Shown piece after piece: positions 1 through 8,452 of a stretch of 35,115 nt of DNA. The DNA lies in NCBI RefSeq assembly GCF_031581025.1, contig NZ_JAVLCA010000024.1. The stretch is one strand, 5' to 3'. The DNA is from Salibaculum sp031581025. GTDB taxonomy: Bacteria; Pseudomonadota; Alphaproteobacteria; Rhodobacterales; Rhodobacteraceae. Each line of letters opens with the position of its first letter. Position 1 is the stretch's first letter. The notes beneath the pieces are model-generated. The model was not told the DNA's origin and did no database searches. It worked only from the letters and a program-made list of their open reading frames with translations. The translations under genes and the position numbers were made by a program.

Positions 1-35
1 GGTTTGTCTCGGCGTCGGCTGCGCCGCCGCCTGCG

Positions 36-95
36 CGTTCAGGGGGCTGTCTGCCCCCTCTGCCTGCGGCATTCACCCCCGACGGTTTTTCCGAC
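36..95. repeat. GC-rich palindromic intergenic repeat
   Basis: The stretch holds a perfect stem AGGGGGC/GCCCCCT (41-47 with 53-59, loop TGTCT), then GCCTGCGGC, then ACCCCCGACGG and a TTTTT run. I recognise this order of blocks from a family of short intergenic elements common in Rhodobacterales genomes, usually found after genes; that is recollection, not a search. It may act as a terminator or mRNA 3'-end stabiliser. Since the dsbA-like operon on the minus strand ends at 119, it could close that transcript, but no U tract follows the stem on that strand, so the function is uncertain. Nothing else was seen in 1-118. Confidence 0.4.
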
Positions 96-118
96 CCGAA
101 GACGCCTTGCGGGGCGGG

Positions 119-595
119 TCAGCGGTAGCGGTCGAGCACCGCGAGCGGGACATCGCCCCGCACCATCACGGTCGGGAAGACGTAGGACGGCACGGTGTCG
201 AGCGTGAGCGCCGCCATCAGAGCCGCGCTTTGGGCCGGATCATGCAGGGCGATGCGCAGGCCATTGTCGCGGGCATAGCGCCGCAGGCTCTCGGCCAAGG
301 CGCCACCGGGTGGCGTGAAGACGGCCATGGCGACGGGGCCAGTGTCGCCCAGCAGATGCGCTGCGGCCGGATCGAAGAGGCGATCGGCCCGGGCGTCGAT
401 CAGCGCGAGGTCGCTTTCGATCTCTGCGGCGTAGCGGTCGGGGCCGCGCAGGGCGCGTGCGACGATCTCGGGCTCGTCCAGCAGCAGGGCGCGGACCTCG
501 GCCCCCAAGGCCGCCCGTTCGGAGGCCGTCAGATCCACCCCCTCGGCATGGGCGGTGAGGGGCAGGGCGGCCAGCGCCAGCGCGACCGGGCGCAT
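119..595 (-). CDS. DsbA-like thioredoxin-fold protein lacking the CXXC
   Basis: 158 aa with a cleavable-looking signal peptide (residues 1-17, ending AHA), so probably periplasmic. Residues 22-50 (LTASERAALGAEVRALLLDE and on) match the N-terminal helix of the neighbouring DsbA-family protein (MTGAEREAFRAEVRAYLLEN), and the end (VPSYVFPTVMVRG, proline 136) matches its cis-proline strand. The place of the catalytic CGYC is taken by TPPG (94-97), and the protein has no cysteine at all, so thiol-disulfide exchange is impossible. It starts with an ATGA overlap on the stop of the upstream gene, so the two are translationally coupled. It is also much shorter than its neighbour (158 vs 246 aa), mainly through loss of part of the helical insertion. 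The role is unknown: a chaperone-like or partner subunit, or a decaying duplicate. The reading frame is intact. Confidence 0.75.
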   Translation of the reverse strand: MRPVALALAALPLTAHAEGVDLTASERAALGAEVRALLLDEPEIVARALRGPDRYAAEIESDLALIDARADRLFDPAAAHLLGDTGPVAMAVFTPPGGALAESLRRYARDNGLRIALHDPAQSAALMAALTLDTVPSYVFPTVMVRGDVPLAVLDRYR

Positions 596-1335
596 CAGTC
601 CGCCGCGCGGACCTCGTCGACGACCTGGCGCATGGCGTCGAGCGGGGCATAGCCGCGCAGCATCTGGTCCTCGAAGACGAAGGTGGGTGTGCCGGTGATC
701 TGCATCCGCTGGGCCAGCAATTGGTTGGATTGCAGCACTTTGTTCACCGCGTCCGAGGACATCTCGGCCATGATCGCCTCGGTCTCCAGCCCCAGAGTGT
801 TGGACAGTTCCGTCAGGCTGGCCTCGGTCACGTCGGCGCGCTGGGTCATGAGCGCGTCGGAGACCAGCTTGTAGGCCTCATCCCCGGCCACGGTCTGGAC
901 CGCGACCGCAAAGCGCGAGGCCAGCACGGACTGGTCGCCCAGGATGGGAAATTCCTTGATGATGTAGCGGATGTTCCCGTCGCCGGAGATCAACTCCGCC
1001 ACCTCCGGATGCGCCCGTTTGCAGTAGCCGCAGCGGTAGTCGAGAAACTCGACGATGGTGATGTCGCCCTCGGGGTTGCCACCGACCCAGGAATGGCCGT
1101 CCTCGAAGAGCGCCGCGCGGTTCTGGGCCACAAGCTCGGTATCGGCCTGGGCGCCTTCCTCGGCCTGGCGCTGTTCCAGAACGTCGATGGCCTCCATCAG
1201 GACTTCGGGGTTCTCCAGAAGGTAGGCGCGCACCTCGGCGCGGAAGGCCTCGCGTTCGGCCCCGGTCATGTTGTCGAGTTCCAGCCCGAGGGCGGGGGTG
1301 GCGGCCAGTGCGAGGGCGGCGAGGGTCAGGCGCAT
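595..1335 (-). CDS. DsbA-family periplasmic thiol:disulfide oxidoreductase
   Basis: 246 aa. A signal peptide (about 1-17) is followed by a helical N-terminal extension (22-75) typical of the DsbA/Com1/ScsC-like group, then the thioredoxin fold beginning at ITIVEFLDY with the active site C102-G-Y-C105. The cis-proline loop is TGTPTFVF (P217), and LRGYAP near the end is also typical. It should oxidise or isomerise cysteines of exported proteins. The CGYC dipeptide is characteristic of Com1/ScsC-type proteins rather than CPHC DsbA, so isomerase-like activity is possible (inference). It is the first gene of a two-gene minus-strand operon with the cysteine-less paralogue at 119-595. It is transcribed divergently from the aminotransferase gene across a 196-bp gap. 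Confidence 0.88.
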   Translation of the reverse strand: MRLTLAALALAATPALGLELDNMTGAEREAFRAEVRAYLLENPEVLMEAIDVLEQRQAEEGAQADTELVAQNRAALFEDGHSWVGGNPEGDITIVEFLDYRCGYCKRAHPEVAELISGDGNIRYIIKEFPILGDQSVLASRFAVAVQTVAGDEAYKLVSDALMTQRADVTEASLTELSNTLGLETEAIMAEMSSDAVNKVLQSNQLLAQRMQITGTPTFVFEDQMLRGYAPLDAMRQVVDEVRAAD

Positions 1336-1395
1336 GTGGTCTCTCCGGTTATCTGGGGCTGGCCTGCCGTGGAGGCCGCGCCCGGGATCGCGGGC

Positions 1396-1423
1396 ACCCT
1401 AGCATTGTCGGCCCGGCCTGCAA
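1396..1423 (-). promoter_or_regulatory. Candidate sigma-70 promoter of the dsbA-like operon
   Basis: On the minus strand TTGCAG (1418-1423) is followed after 16 bp by TAGGGT (1396-1401), about 60 bp before the start codon at 1335. The -35 is good and the -10 weak. It lies in the divergent 1336-1531 gap; no convincing plus-strand promoter for the aminotransferase was found there. Confidence 0.35.
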
Positions 1424-1531
1424 GCGCAGGCTCACGCATCCTGGCCCTGCGGCGCGAGGCGCATTGACGCCCCGCGCCCGGGCAGGGCAGACACGCGGGG
1501 GCAGGACTTCCCACAACACAGGGGCGGGCAG

Positions 1532-2683
1532 ATGCGGAACTCAAGACGGGGCGAGGTCGATCCCTTCATCGTGATGGACGTCATGGAACGCGCCCGCCAG
1601 GCCGAGGCCGGGGGGCGCGAGATCATCCACATGGAAGTGGGCCAGCCGGGCACCGGCGCGCCCCGAGCGGCGCTGGAGCGGTTGTCGGCCGAGATGGCCG
1701 AGGCGCCGCTGGGCTATACCGTGGCGCTGGGTCTGCCGGAGCTGCGGGCGCGCATCGCGCGGCACTACGGCGAGTGGTACGGCCTCGACCTGGACCCGGG
1801 CCGGGTGGTGGTCACCGCCGGGGCCTCGGGGGCCTTCCTGCTGGCCTTTTCGGCGCTGTTCGACACCGGCGAGCGGGTCGGGCTGGGGGCGCCCTGCTAT
1901 CCCAGCTATCGCCAGATCCTGCGCGCGCTGGACCTGATGCCCGTGGACATGCCGACGACGCTGGAAAACCGGATGCAGCCGGTGTCGGGCGATGTGGCCG
2001 CGCATGATTTGCAGGGGCTTCTGGTCGCCTCGCCCGCCAATCCCACGGGCACCATGCTGGGCGGGCCCGAGCTGGCCGGGCTGGCCCGCGCCTGTGCGGC
2101 GCGGGATGCCGCGCTGATCAGTGACGAGATCTACCATGGCATCGACTACGAGACCCGGCCCGTCACGGCGCTGGAAGTCACCGACGAGGCCTATGTGATC
2201 AATTCCTTTTCCAAGTATTTCTCGATGACCGGCTGGCGCGTGGGCTGGATGGTGGTGCCGCAGGATCACGTGCGCCGGATCGAGCGGCTGGCCCAGAACA
2301 TGTTTATCTGCCCCACCCATGCCAGCCAGCGCCTGGCCCTGCATGCCATGGACTGCCCCGAGGAATTGAACGCGAACCTGGCCGTCTATCGCGAGAACCG
2401 TCGCCTGATGCTGGAGGAACTGTCCAAGGCCGGGTTCACCCGAATCGCGCCGCCCGACGGGGCCTTCTATGTCTATGCCGATGTCAGCGGCATGACCGAC
2501 GACGCCCTGGCCTTTGCCGCCGAGATCCTCGACCGGGCCGGTGTGGCGGTGACGCCGGGGCTGGATTTCGACCCTGTCGAGGGGCGGCATTGGCTGCGCT
2601 TCTCCTATGCCCGCAGCGCCGAGGACATTCGCGAGGGGCTGGCCCGGCTGACACACTTCATGTCTGCGCGCGGGGCGGGCTGA
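1532..2683 (+). CDS. PLP-dependent class I/II aminotransferase
   Basis: 383 aa, full length for fold-type I aspartate-aminotransferase-like enzymes. Visible features are the substrate-loop motif GYTVALGLPELR (61-72), NPTG (170-173), SDEIY (197-201) with the PLP-pyridine aspartate D198 and Y201, the Schiff-base lysine K228 in SFSKYFSMTGWRVGW, and a C-terminal WLRFSYA arginine that binds the substrate carboxylate. It transfers amino groups between an amino acid and a 2-oxo acid in the cytosol; the sequence does not fix the substrate (aspartate, aromatic or alanine-type are all possible). The start ATG follows AGGGGCGGG. Its TGA shares one base with the ATG of the amidase gene, so the two are co-transcribed and coupled, although no functional link is evident. 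Confidence 0.9.
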   Translation: MRNSRRGEVDPFIVMDVMERARQAEAGGREIIHMEVGQPGTGAPRAALERLSAEMAEAPLGYTVALGLPELRARIARHYGEWYGLDLDPGRVVVTAGASGAFLLAFSALFDTGERVGLGAPCYPSYRQILRALDLMPVDMPTTLENRMQPVSGDVAAHDLQGLLVASPANPTGTMLGGPELAGLARACAARDAALISDEIYHGIDYETRPVTALEVTDEAYVINSFSKYFSMTGWRVGWMVVPQDHVRRIERLAQNMFICPTHASQRLALHAMDCPEELNANLAVYRENRRLMLEELSKAGFTRIAPPDGAFYVYADVSGMTDDALAFAAEILDRAGVAVTPGLDFDPVEGRHWLRFSYARSAEDIREGLARLTHFMSARGAG

Positions 2684-3918
2684 TGCGCCGGATCACGCGC
2701 CTTTTCACCGGGGTGAAGGGGGCAGGCTGCGCGCTGGTGCTGGCTCTGGCGGGCATGGGGCAGGCGCAGGAGTTTTCCGGGTTGGCGCGGCTGGACGTGG
2801 CCGCGAGTTCGGTGAGCGACACCCGCCGCGGGCTGGAGTTGGAGCTGTTCCTGAGCCAGGTGGTCCCTTGGCGGGTCTTCGTGCTGGACGATCCGCGCCG
2901 GCTGGTGATGGATTTCCGCGAGGTGGACTGGCGCGGCGCCGATGCTGGGCTGATCGAGGGCGACCGCGCGCTGGACCTGCGCGCCGGGGCGCTGCGGCCG
3001 GGCTGGTCGCGCATGGTGCTGGACCTGGCCGAGCCGCTGGTTGTCGACGAGGCGGGCATGAGCGTGGACGAGACCGACGGCACCGCCCGGCTGCGCGTGC
3101 GGATGGCCCCCGCCGGGGCCGAGGCCTTTGCCGCCGCCGCGGGTGCGCCGCATGATCCGGACTGGGATTTCGGCCTGGGCGATCCGGGGCAGGGCCTGGC
3201 CCTGCCCGCCGACGAGACCCTTGTGGTTGTGATCGACCCGGGCCATGGCGGGGTCGATCCCGGCGCGCGACACGGCGGCGTGGAAGAGGCCGACCTGATG
3301 CTGGCCCTGGGGCTGGAACTGGCCGAGGCCCTGCAGCGGATGGAGGGGGTCAGGCCCTATCTGACCCGCGAGGCGGACGTCTTCGTGTCGTTGCAGGAAC
3401 GGCTGACGCGGGCCCGCGCGGTCGAGGCGGACCTGTTCATTTCCCTGCACGCGGATGCGCTGGAAGGGCTGCAGGCCACGGGGGCCAGTGTCTATACCCT
3501 GGCCGACGAGGCTGTCGGAGAGGCCACCCGGCGCATGGCCGAACGCCACGGGCGGGCGGATATCGTTGCCGGGCTGGACCTGTCGGGCCAGGACGACGCG
3601 GTGGCGACGGTGCTGATGGATCTCGCGCGGCTGGAAACCGGCCCCGCCGGCGCGCGCTTCGCCGAGGAACTCGTGGCCGGGCTGGAGGCGCGCGGCGCGC
3701 CGCTGACCCGCCGGCCCCGGCGCGAGGCACTTCTGGCGGTGCTGACCAGCGCGGATTTCCCTGCGGTCCTGCTCGAGGTCGGATTTCTGTCCCATGACGG
3801 CGACCGTGACCGGCTCTCCAGCCCCGAGGGCCGCCGCTCGCTCGTCGAGGGTGTTGTGCTCGCCATCGACCGCTGGGCCATCGCCCAGCGGGCGCTGTCC
3901 CCGCTCAAGCGGCAATAG
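2683..3918 (+). CDS. N-acetylmuramoyl-L-alanine amidase, AmiC type
   Basis: 411 aa from the ATG that overlaps the aminotransferase stop; an in-frame upstream start at 2590 would lie wholly inside that gene and would bury the signal peptide. A signal peptide (residues 1-28, GMGQAQ) leads to an AMIN domain (about 35-140), which in this family targets septal peptidoglycan, then a linker and an Amidase_3 catalytic domain (about 178-405). Zinc ligands are visible: H188 in VVVIDPGHGG, a glutamate in EEADLM (201-202) and H256 in DLFISLHADA. The catalytic glutamate is in LLEVGFLSH near the end. It cleaves the bond between MurNAc and L-alanine in the periplasm and helps split daughter cells. Family members are normally activated by an EnvC/NlpD-type LytM factor, which is not present in this window. 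Confidence 0.92.
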   Translation: MRRITRLFTGVKGAGCALVLALAGMGQAQEFSGLARLDVAASSVSDTRRGLELELFLSQVVPWRVFVLDDPRRLVMDFREVDWRGADAGLIEGDRALDLRAGALRPGWSRMVLDLAEPLVVDEAGMSVDETDGTARLRVRMAPAGAEAFAAAAGAPHDPDWDFGLGDPGQGLALPADETLVVVIDPGHGGVDPGARHGGVEEADLMLALGLELAEALQRMEGVRPYLTREADVFVSLQERLTRARAVEADLFISLHADALEGLQATGASVYTLADEAVGEATRRMAERHGRADIVAGLDLSGQDDAVATVLMDLARLETGPAGARFAEELVAGLEARGAPLTRRPRREALLAVLTSADFPAVLLEVGFLSHDGDRDRLSSPEGRRSLVEGVVLAIDRWAIAQRALSPLKRQ

Positions 3919-3923
3919 TGCGC

Positions 3924-4535
3924 TCAGGCCCCGGTGAAGCGGGCCAGCCAGACGCTCTGGCCGCCGCACTCGGGGTCCTCGGCCCGGAAATCCAGCAGGC
4001 GAAAGTGGTTTTCTGCCAGCAGGGCGCGATAGGCATCCGGGTCAAGCGACGCGTGGTAGATCGGCGCGCCCGCTGCCTCGCCCCGGGTCTCGCCCGCCCG
4101 CGCGCCGGTGGTGAACAGCAAGGCCGCGCCCGGCGTCGCATGGCGGCGGAAGACCGGAAAAACCCGGTGTTGGTCGTCGGGGGGCAGATGAACCAGGCTG
4201 TCCCAGGCCAGCAGCGCATCGAAAGGCCGGCCGAGGGCCAGGTCGCGCATGTCTTCCTGTTGGGCCTCGGTCCCCGGCAGGTTGGTGCGAAAATGCGCCA
4301 GCATGCGCGGGGCCGCATCCACGCCGGTCACCTCAAGCCCGCGTTCGGCCAGGTAGGCGGCCAGCGGCAGGCCCGTGCCGCAGCCCAGATCAAGCAGCCG
4401 CCGCGGCCCGTCATGGGCCGGCGCCACCCCGACCATGCGGTCCAGCCAGCCCTTTTCGACCAAGGTGCGCTTGCGCTGTCGCTGGAAATCGTCCGCGACG
4501 CGGTTCCAGGTCTCGATCGGTGTCTCCTGCCTCAT
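3924..4535 (-). CDS. Class I SAM-dependent methyltransferase
   Basis: 203 aa. Motif I, LLDLGCGTGLPLAAYL, and the acidic motif II, VTGVDAAPRM, mark a Rossmann-fold S-adenosylmethionine-binding domain; LAWDSLVHLPPDDQ is motif IV-like. The substrate cannot be deduced; small soluble proteins of this type methylate small molecules, quinone precursors or proteins. I chose the ATG at 4535 (MRQETPIETWN), which is the usual N-terminus for the group. A GTG at 4574 would add 13 residues (MVAAAGHGLQTRP) with no better ribosome-binding site. It converges on the amidase gene with a 5-bp gap and diverges from the PBP1A gene. Confidence 0.82.
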   Translation of the reverse strand: MRQETPIETWNRVADDFQRQRKRTLVEKGWLDRMVGVAPAHDGPRRLLDLGCGTGLPLAAYLAERGLEVTGVDAAPRMLAHFRTNLPGTEAQQEDMRDLALGRPFDALLAWDSLVHLPPDDQHRVFPVFRRHATPGAALLFTTGARAGETRGEAAGAPIYHASLDPDAYRALLAENHFRLLDFRAEDPECGGQSVWLARFTGA

Positions 4536-4630
4536 GGGGCGGGTCTGAAGCCCATGCCCAGCGGCCGCAACCACCCGGCAGGCCTGGTCACGAAACCGGC
4601 AATCCTTGGCCGAGACGGGGCACTGGGCTT

Positions 4631-4659
4631 TTGACCCCGCGCCCTTGGCCCCATATAAC
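4631..4659 (+). promoter_or_regulatory. Sigma-70 promoter of mrcA
   Basis: TTGACC (4631-4636), a 17-bp spacer and TATAAC (4654-4659) sit 32 bp upstream of the PBP1A start codon. Both hexamers match five of six consensus bases at the ideal distance. It is the best housekeeping promoter in the window. The expected start of transcription is near 4667, giving a leader of about 25 nt. Confidence 0.75.
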
Positions 4660-4690
4660 CAAGGCCTGACAACCGGGGGCCGCGCGCCGC

Positions 4691-7225
4691 ATGATCCTGC
4701 GATTCATCCTGTCCTTCTTCGGAAGCATCTTTTCGTTGCTGACCCTTGGTGCCGGCATGGCCGCGCTGACGCTGGGCGCGATTTTCTACATGTACGGCAA
4801 GGACCTGCCCACGCACGAGGCCCTGGCCAGCTACCAGCCCAAGACCGCCAGCCGGATCTATTCCGCCGAAGGCCAGATCATCGACGAATTCGCCACCGAA
4901 AAGCGGCTGTTCACCCCGATCGAGGAAATCCCCGACGTGGTCAAGGATGCCTTCGTCAGCGCTGAGGACAAGGATTTCTACAGCCATGACGGCTACAGCG
5001 TGACCGCGATCCTCTCGGCGGTGCGCGACATGGTCGTCACGCGCGGCGAGACCGTGCGCGGCGGCTCGACGATCACCCAGCAGGTGGCCAAGAACCTGCT
5101 TCTGGATGGTTCGCGCACCATCGAACGCAAGGTCAAGGAGATCATCCTCGCCCCCCGGCTGGAACAGACGCTGGGCAAGGACGGGGTGCTGGAAATCTAC
5201 CTCAACGAGATTTTCCTGGGCCAGAATTCCTTTGGGGTGACCGCCGCCGCGCGAACCTATTTCAACAAGTCGCTGTCCGAGCTGACCCCGGGCGAGGCTG
5301 CGTATATGGCCTCGGTCACGCGGCGTCCCTCGGACATGCACCCGGTGCGTGACCGTGATGTCGCCGTCTTCCGCCGCAACAACACCCTGCGCGAGATGTT
5401 CGAGAACGGCTATATCGACCGCGCCACTTATGATGACGAGCGGGACGCGCCGCTGCTGAGCGTTCAGAACGGCGACTTTCCCTCCTACGCGCAGGCCGCG
5501 GCAGAGCGCGATTATTTCACCGACGAGATCCGCCGCCAGCTGGATCGCGACATGGTCGGCGAGGATTTCAGTTCGGCCGGGCTGGCCGTGCGCGCCACCA
5601 TCGAGCCGGACATGCAGAGTGCCGCGCGCGAGGCGCTGCGCAAGGCCCTGTGGGATTTCGACCGCGGAAAGGGGTCCTGGCGGGGCACCGGGGTCTCGGT
5701 GCCCGTCGAGACGCTGTCCGACGAGGCGGCCTGGCGCGCAGCCCTCGACGAGGCCGACGTGGCCCGCGGGATTAGCTACGAGGGCGCATGGCGCCCGGCC
5801 GTGGTGCTCGACGTTCAGGACCAGCAGCTCGTGGTCGGCATCGAGGACGTGCCGCTGGACGATGCGCGCGGTAACACCGTGCCGCGCAGCGATACCGCCT
5901 GGTTCAGCGGCGATCTCTACGAGAATTTCGACCGGGGCGACGTGCTCCACCTGGCCGCGGTTGAAGAGGACGGCGCGTTCCAGCGCTGGTCATTGCGGCA
6001 GGTGCCCGAGGTGCAGGGCGGCTTCATGGCCATGGACGTCAACAGCGGCCGCGTGCTGGCCATGCAGGGCGGCTTTGCCTTCGAGGATTCGGAGCTGAAC
6101 CGCGCGACCCAGGCCAACCGTCAGCCGGGTTCGGCCTTCAAGCCCTTCGTCTATGCCGCCGCGCTGGATTCGGGCTGGACCCCGGCCACCATCGTGGTGG
6201 ACGCCCCGATCGAAGTCCGCGCGGGCGGCGAGATCTGGCGCCCCATGAACGCCAGCAACCGGTTCTATGGCCCCACGCCCCTGCGCACCGGCATCGAGCG
6301 GTCGCGCAACATCATGACCGTGCGCCTGGCGCAGGAGATCGGCATGGAGGTCATCGCCGACTACGCCGAGGATTTTGGTGTCTACGACCAGATGGCCCCC
6401 AATCTGTCTGCCGCGCTTGGCGCCGACGAGACGACACTTTTCAAGCTGGTCTCGGCCTATGCCATGTTCGCCAATGGCGGCGAACGGGTGCAGCCGACGC
6501 TGATCGACCGGGTGCAGGACCGCTTTGGCGAGACGATCTATTCCCATGACCAGGCCGAGGGCAACAAGCGCGTCTGCGTCAACTGTGACGACGCCGCGCT
6601 GCCCGAGGGCCTCGCCCCGCGCGTGGTCAACGACCGCGACCGGGTGATGAACGCGGTGACGGCCTATCAGCTGACCTCGATGATGCGCGGCGTTGTCGAG
6701 CGCGGCACCGCCAGCGGCGCGGTCAACCTGCCGGTGCCGGTGGCCGGCAAGACCGGCACCACAAACGATGCCAAGGATGTCTGGTTCGTGGGTTTTTCCA
6801 GCAACATCGTTGCGGGCTGCTACATCGGCTATGACACGCCGCGCAACCTGGGCGGGGGCGCCTCGGGCGGGGCGCTCTGTGCGCCGGTGTTCCAGCGCTT
6901 CATGGAACAGGCGGTCGAGCGCTATGGCGGTGGGCCCTTCGAGGTGCCCGAGACCTGCCGGTTCATCAGCATCGACCGCTTTTCCGGCGCGCGCCTGCCC
7001 GACGAGGCCCGGGGACCGAACGTGGTGCGCGAATGTTTCCGTGCGGGCGAGGAACCCGTCTTCGGCCTGACCTATGACGGCGGCTACGAGATGGCCGGCG
7101 ACCTGCCTCTGGTGGACGAGGTGCGCGAGGCCCGCGGCGTGCAGGTGCGCACCAATTCCGGCGACAGCGCCACGGTGAACGACAACGCCTCCTTCGGGAC
7201 GCTCAGTTCCGGCGGGCTTTACTGA
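4691..7225 (+). CDS. mrcA: Penicillin-binding protein 1A (transglycosylase/transpeptidase)
   Basis: 844 aa bifunctional class A PBP. An N-terminal membrane anchor (about 5-34) is followed by a GT51 glycosyltransferase domain with the catalytic glutamate E92 in SAEDKDFYSHDG, GGSTITQQVAKNLL (125-138) and RKVKEIILAPRLE. An OB-like insert (about 320-430) follows, and then a transpeptidase domain with S481-x-x-K in GSAFKPF, S538-R-N540 and K687-T-G-T. It polymerises lipid II and cross-links peptidoglycan at the outer face of the inner membrane during elongation. The length is typical for alphaproteobacterial PBP1A. All catalytic residues are present. It is transcribed alone from the promoter at 4631-4659, with prfB 82 bp downstream. 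Confidence 0.95.
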   Translation: MILRFILSFFGSIFSLLTLGAGMAALTLGAIFYMYGKDLPTHEALASYQPKTASRIYSAEGQIIDEFATEKRLFTPIEEIPDVVKDAFVSAEDKDFYSHDGYSVTAILSAVRDMVVTRGETVRGGSTITQQVAKNLLLDGSRTIERKVKEIILAPRLEQTLGKDGVLEIYLNEIFLGQNSFGVTAAARTYFNKSLSELTPGEAAYMASVTRRPSDMHPVRDRDVAVFRRNNTLREMFENGYIDRATYDDERDAPLLSVQNGDFPSYAQAAAERDYFTDEIRRQLDRDMVGEDFSSAGLAVRATIEPDMQSAAREALRKALWDFDRGKGSWRGTGVSVPVETLSDEAAWRAALDEADVARGISYEGAWRPAVVLDVQDQQLVVGIEDVPLDDARGNTVPRSDTAWFSGDLYENFDRGDVLHLAAVEEDGAFQRWSLRQVPEVQGGFMAMDVNSGRVLAMQGGFAFEDSELNRATQANRQPGSAFKPFVYAAALDSGWTPATIVVDAPIEVRAGGEIWRPMNASNRFYGPTPLRTGIERSRNIMTVRLAQEIGMEVIADYAEDFGVYDQMAPNLSAALGADETTLFKLVSAYAMFANGGERVQPTLIDRVQDRFGETIYSHDQAEGNKRVCVNCDDAALPEGLAPRVVNDRDRVMNAVTAYQLTSMMRGVVERGTASGAVNLPVPVAGKTGTTNDAKDVWFVGFSSNIVAGCYIGYDTPRNLGGGASGGALCAPVFQRFMEQAVERYGGGPFEVPETCRFISIDRFSGARLPDEARGPNVVRECFRAGEEPVFGLTYDGGYEMAGDLPLVDEVREARGVQVRTNSGDSATVNDNASFGTLSSGGLY

Positions 7226-7247
7226 CAGGCCCTCGGGCGGCGCCCGG

Positions 7248-7276
7248 TTGTGGGGGCTGGCCTGCTGGGCTATCAC
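7248..7276 (+). promoter_or_regulatory. Candidate promoter of prfB
   Basis: TTGTGG (7248-7253), 17-bp spacer and TATCAC (7271-7276) lie 31 bp before the prfB start. Spacing is ideal, and each hexamer matches about four of six consensus bases. The site would give prfB expression independent of mrcA read-through. Confidence 0.45.
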
Positions 7277-7307
7277 CCCCCAAACCAACAAACAGGACGA
7301 CCCATAG

Positions 7308-8432
7308 ATGCGCGCCGAGACGCAGAACATCGTTGCCGAGATCGAAAAGAGTCTCGACCTGCTGGCCCAGCAGATGGACCGCGAGACGGCAGACCACCGC
7401 ATGGAGGAGTTCAACGCCCGCGTCGAGGACCCCGACCTGTGGAACGATCCCGAGGCGGCACAGAAGCTCATGCGCGATCGTCAGGCCCTTATCGACCAGA
7501 TCGCGGTCTTCGATGGAATCCGCCAGGACCTGAGCGACCAGCAGGAGTTGATCGAAATGGGCGAGATGGAAGACGATCAGGAGATCGTCGCCGAGGCCGA
7601 GGCCGCGCTCAAGGCCCTGCGCGACACCGCCGCCCGCAAGGAACTGGAGGCGCTGCTCAATGGCGAGGCCGACGGCAATGACACCTTCCTGGAAATCAAT
7701 GCCGGGGCGGGCGGCACCGAGGCCTGCGACTGGGCACAGATGCTCCAGCGGATGTATGTCCGCTGGGCCGAGAAGAAGGGCTACAAGGTCGAATTGCAGT
7801 CCGAGGAACCCGGCGGCGAGGCGGGAATCAAATCCGTGGCCTACAAGATATCCGGCCGCAACGCCTATGGCTGGCTGAAATCCGAGAGCGGCGTCCACCG
7901 TCTGGTGCGCATTTCGCCCTTCGGTAAGGGCACGCGCGAGACTTCATTCGCCAGTGTCTGGGTCTACCCGGTGGTGGACGACAACATCGAGATCGAGGTG
8001 AACCCCTCCGACATCCGCATCGACACCTTCCGGTCGTCGGGGGCGGGCGGTCAGCACGTCAACACGACGGACTCGGCGGTGCGGATCACCCACCACCCCA
8101 CCGGTATCGTCGTGACAAGTTCGGAAAAGTCCCAGCACCAGAACCGCGACATCGCCATGAAGGCGCTGAAATCGCGGCTCTACCAGCAAGAGCTGGACCG
8201 CCGCACCGCCGACATCAACGAAGCGCACGAGAACAAGGGCAGCGCCGGCTGGGGCAACCAGATCCGGTCCTACGTGCTTCAGCCCTACCAGATGGTCAAG
8301 GACCTGCGCACTGGGGTCGAAACCTCGGACACCCAGGGCGTTCTGGACGGCGCGCTGGACCAGTTCATGGCCGCGACCCTGGCGCTGGACGTCTCGGGCA
8401 AGTCGCGCGCCGAGGCCGCCGCCGAGGACTGA
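7308..8432 (+). CDS. prfB: Peptide chain release factor 2
   Basis: 374 aa. The peptidyl-tRNA hydrolysis motif GGQ is in SSGAGGQHVNTTDSAVR, and the UGA-recognising SPF tripeptide is in RISPFGKGTRETSFASV. Together these separate RF2 from RF1 (PxT). Domain 1 is the N-terminal helical bundle (1-110). RF2 releases the nascent chain at UGA and UAA stops on the ribosome. RBS AGGACGA (7294-7300) stands 7 nt before the ATG. The gene is one uninterrupted frame: the N-terminal region (LAQQMDRETADHRMEEFN) that corresponds to the E. coli programmed +1 frameshift site contains no UGA, so RF2 autoregulation by frameshifting is absent. GGQ glutamine methylation by PrmC is expected from the family. Confidence 0.96.
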   Translation: MRAETQNIVAEIEKSLDLLAQQMDRETADHRMEEFNARVEDPDLWNDPEAAQKLMRDRQALIDQIAVFDGIRQDLSDQQELIEMGEMEDDQEIVAEAEAALKALRDTAARKELEALLNGEADGNDTFLEINAGAGGTEACDWAQMLQRMYVRWAEKKGYKVELQSEEPGGEAGIKSVAYKISGRNAYGWLKSESGVHRLVRISPFGKGTRETSFASVWVYPVVDDNIEIEVNPSDIRIDTFRSSGAGGQHVNTTDSAVRITHHPTGIVVTSSEKSQHQNRDIAMKALKSRLYQQELDRRTADINEAHENKGSAGWGNQIRSYVLQPYQMVKDLRTGVETSDTQGVLDGALDQFMAATLALDVSGKSRAEAAAED

Positions 8433-8452
8433 CAATGCCCGCGCACGGGGCT

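Noticed and set aside
4532..5950. Long minus-strand open frame opposite the PBP1A gene
   Set aside because: It is the antisense shadow of a gene with all catalytic motifs; its composition is low-complexity G/H/R-rich with no family feature. The same holds for other long antisense frames such as 1541-2656 (-), 9294-10451 (+), 10402-12444 (+), 16129-17583 (+), 26279-28750 (-) and 32007-33155 (+).
7234..7246. Hairpin CGGGC-GGC-GCCCG after mrcA as a terminator
   Set aside because: Only a 5-bp stem and no T run follows; it is ordinary for such GC-rich DNA.
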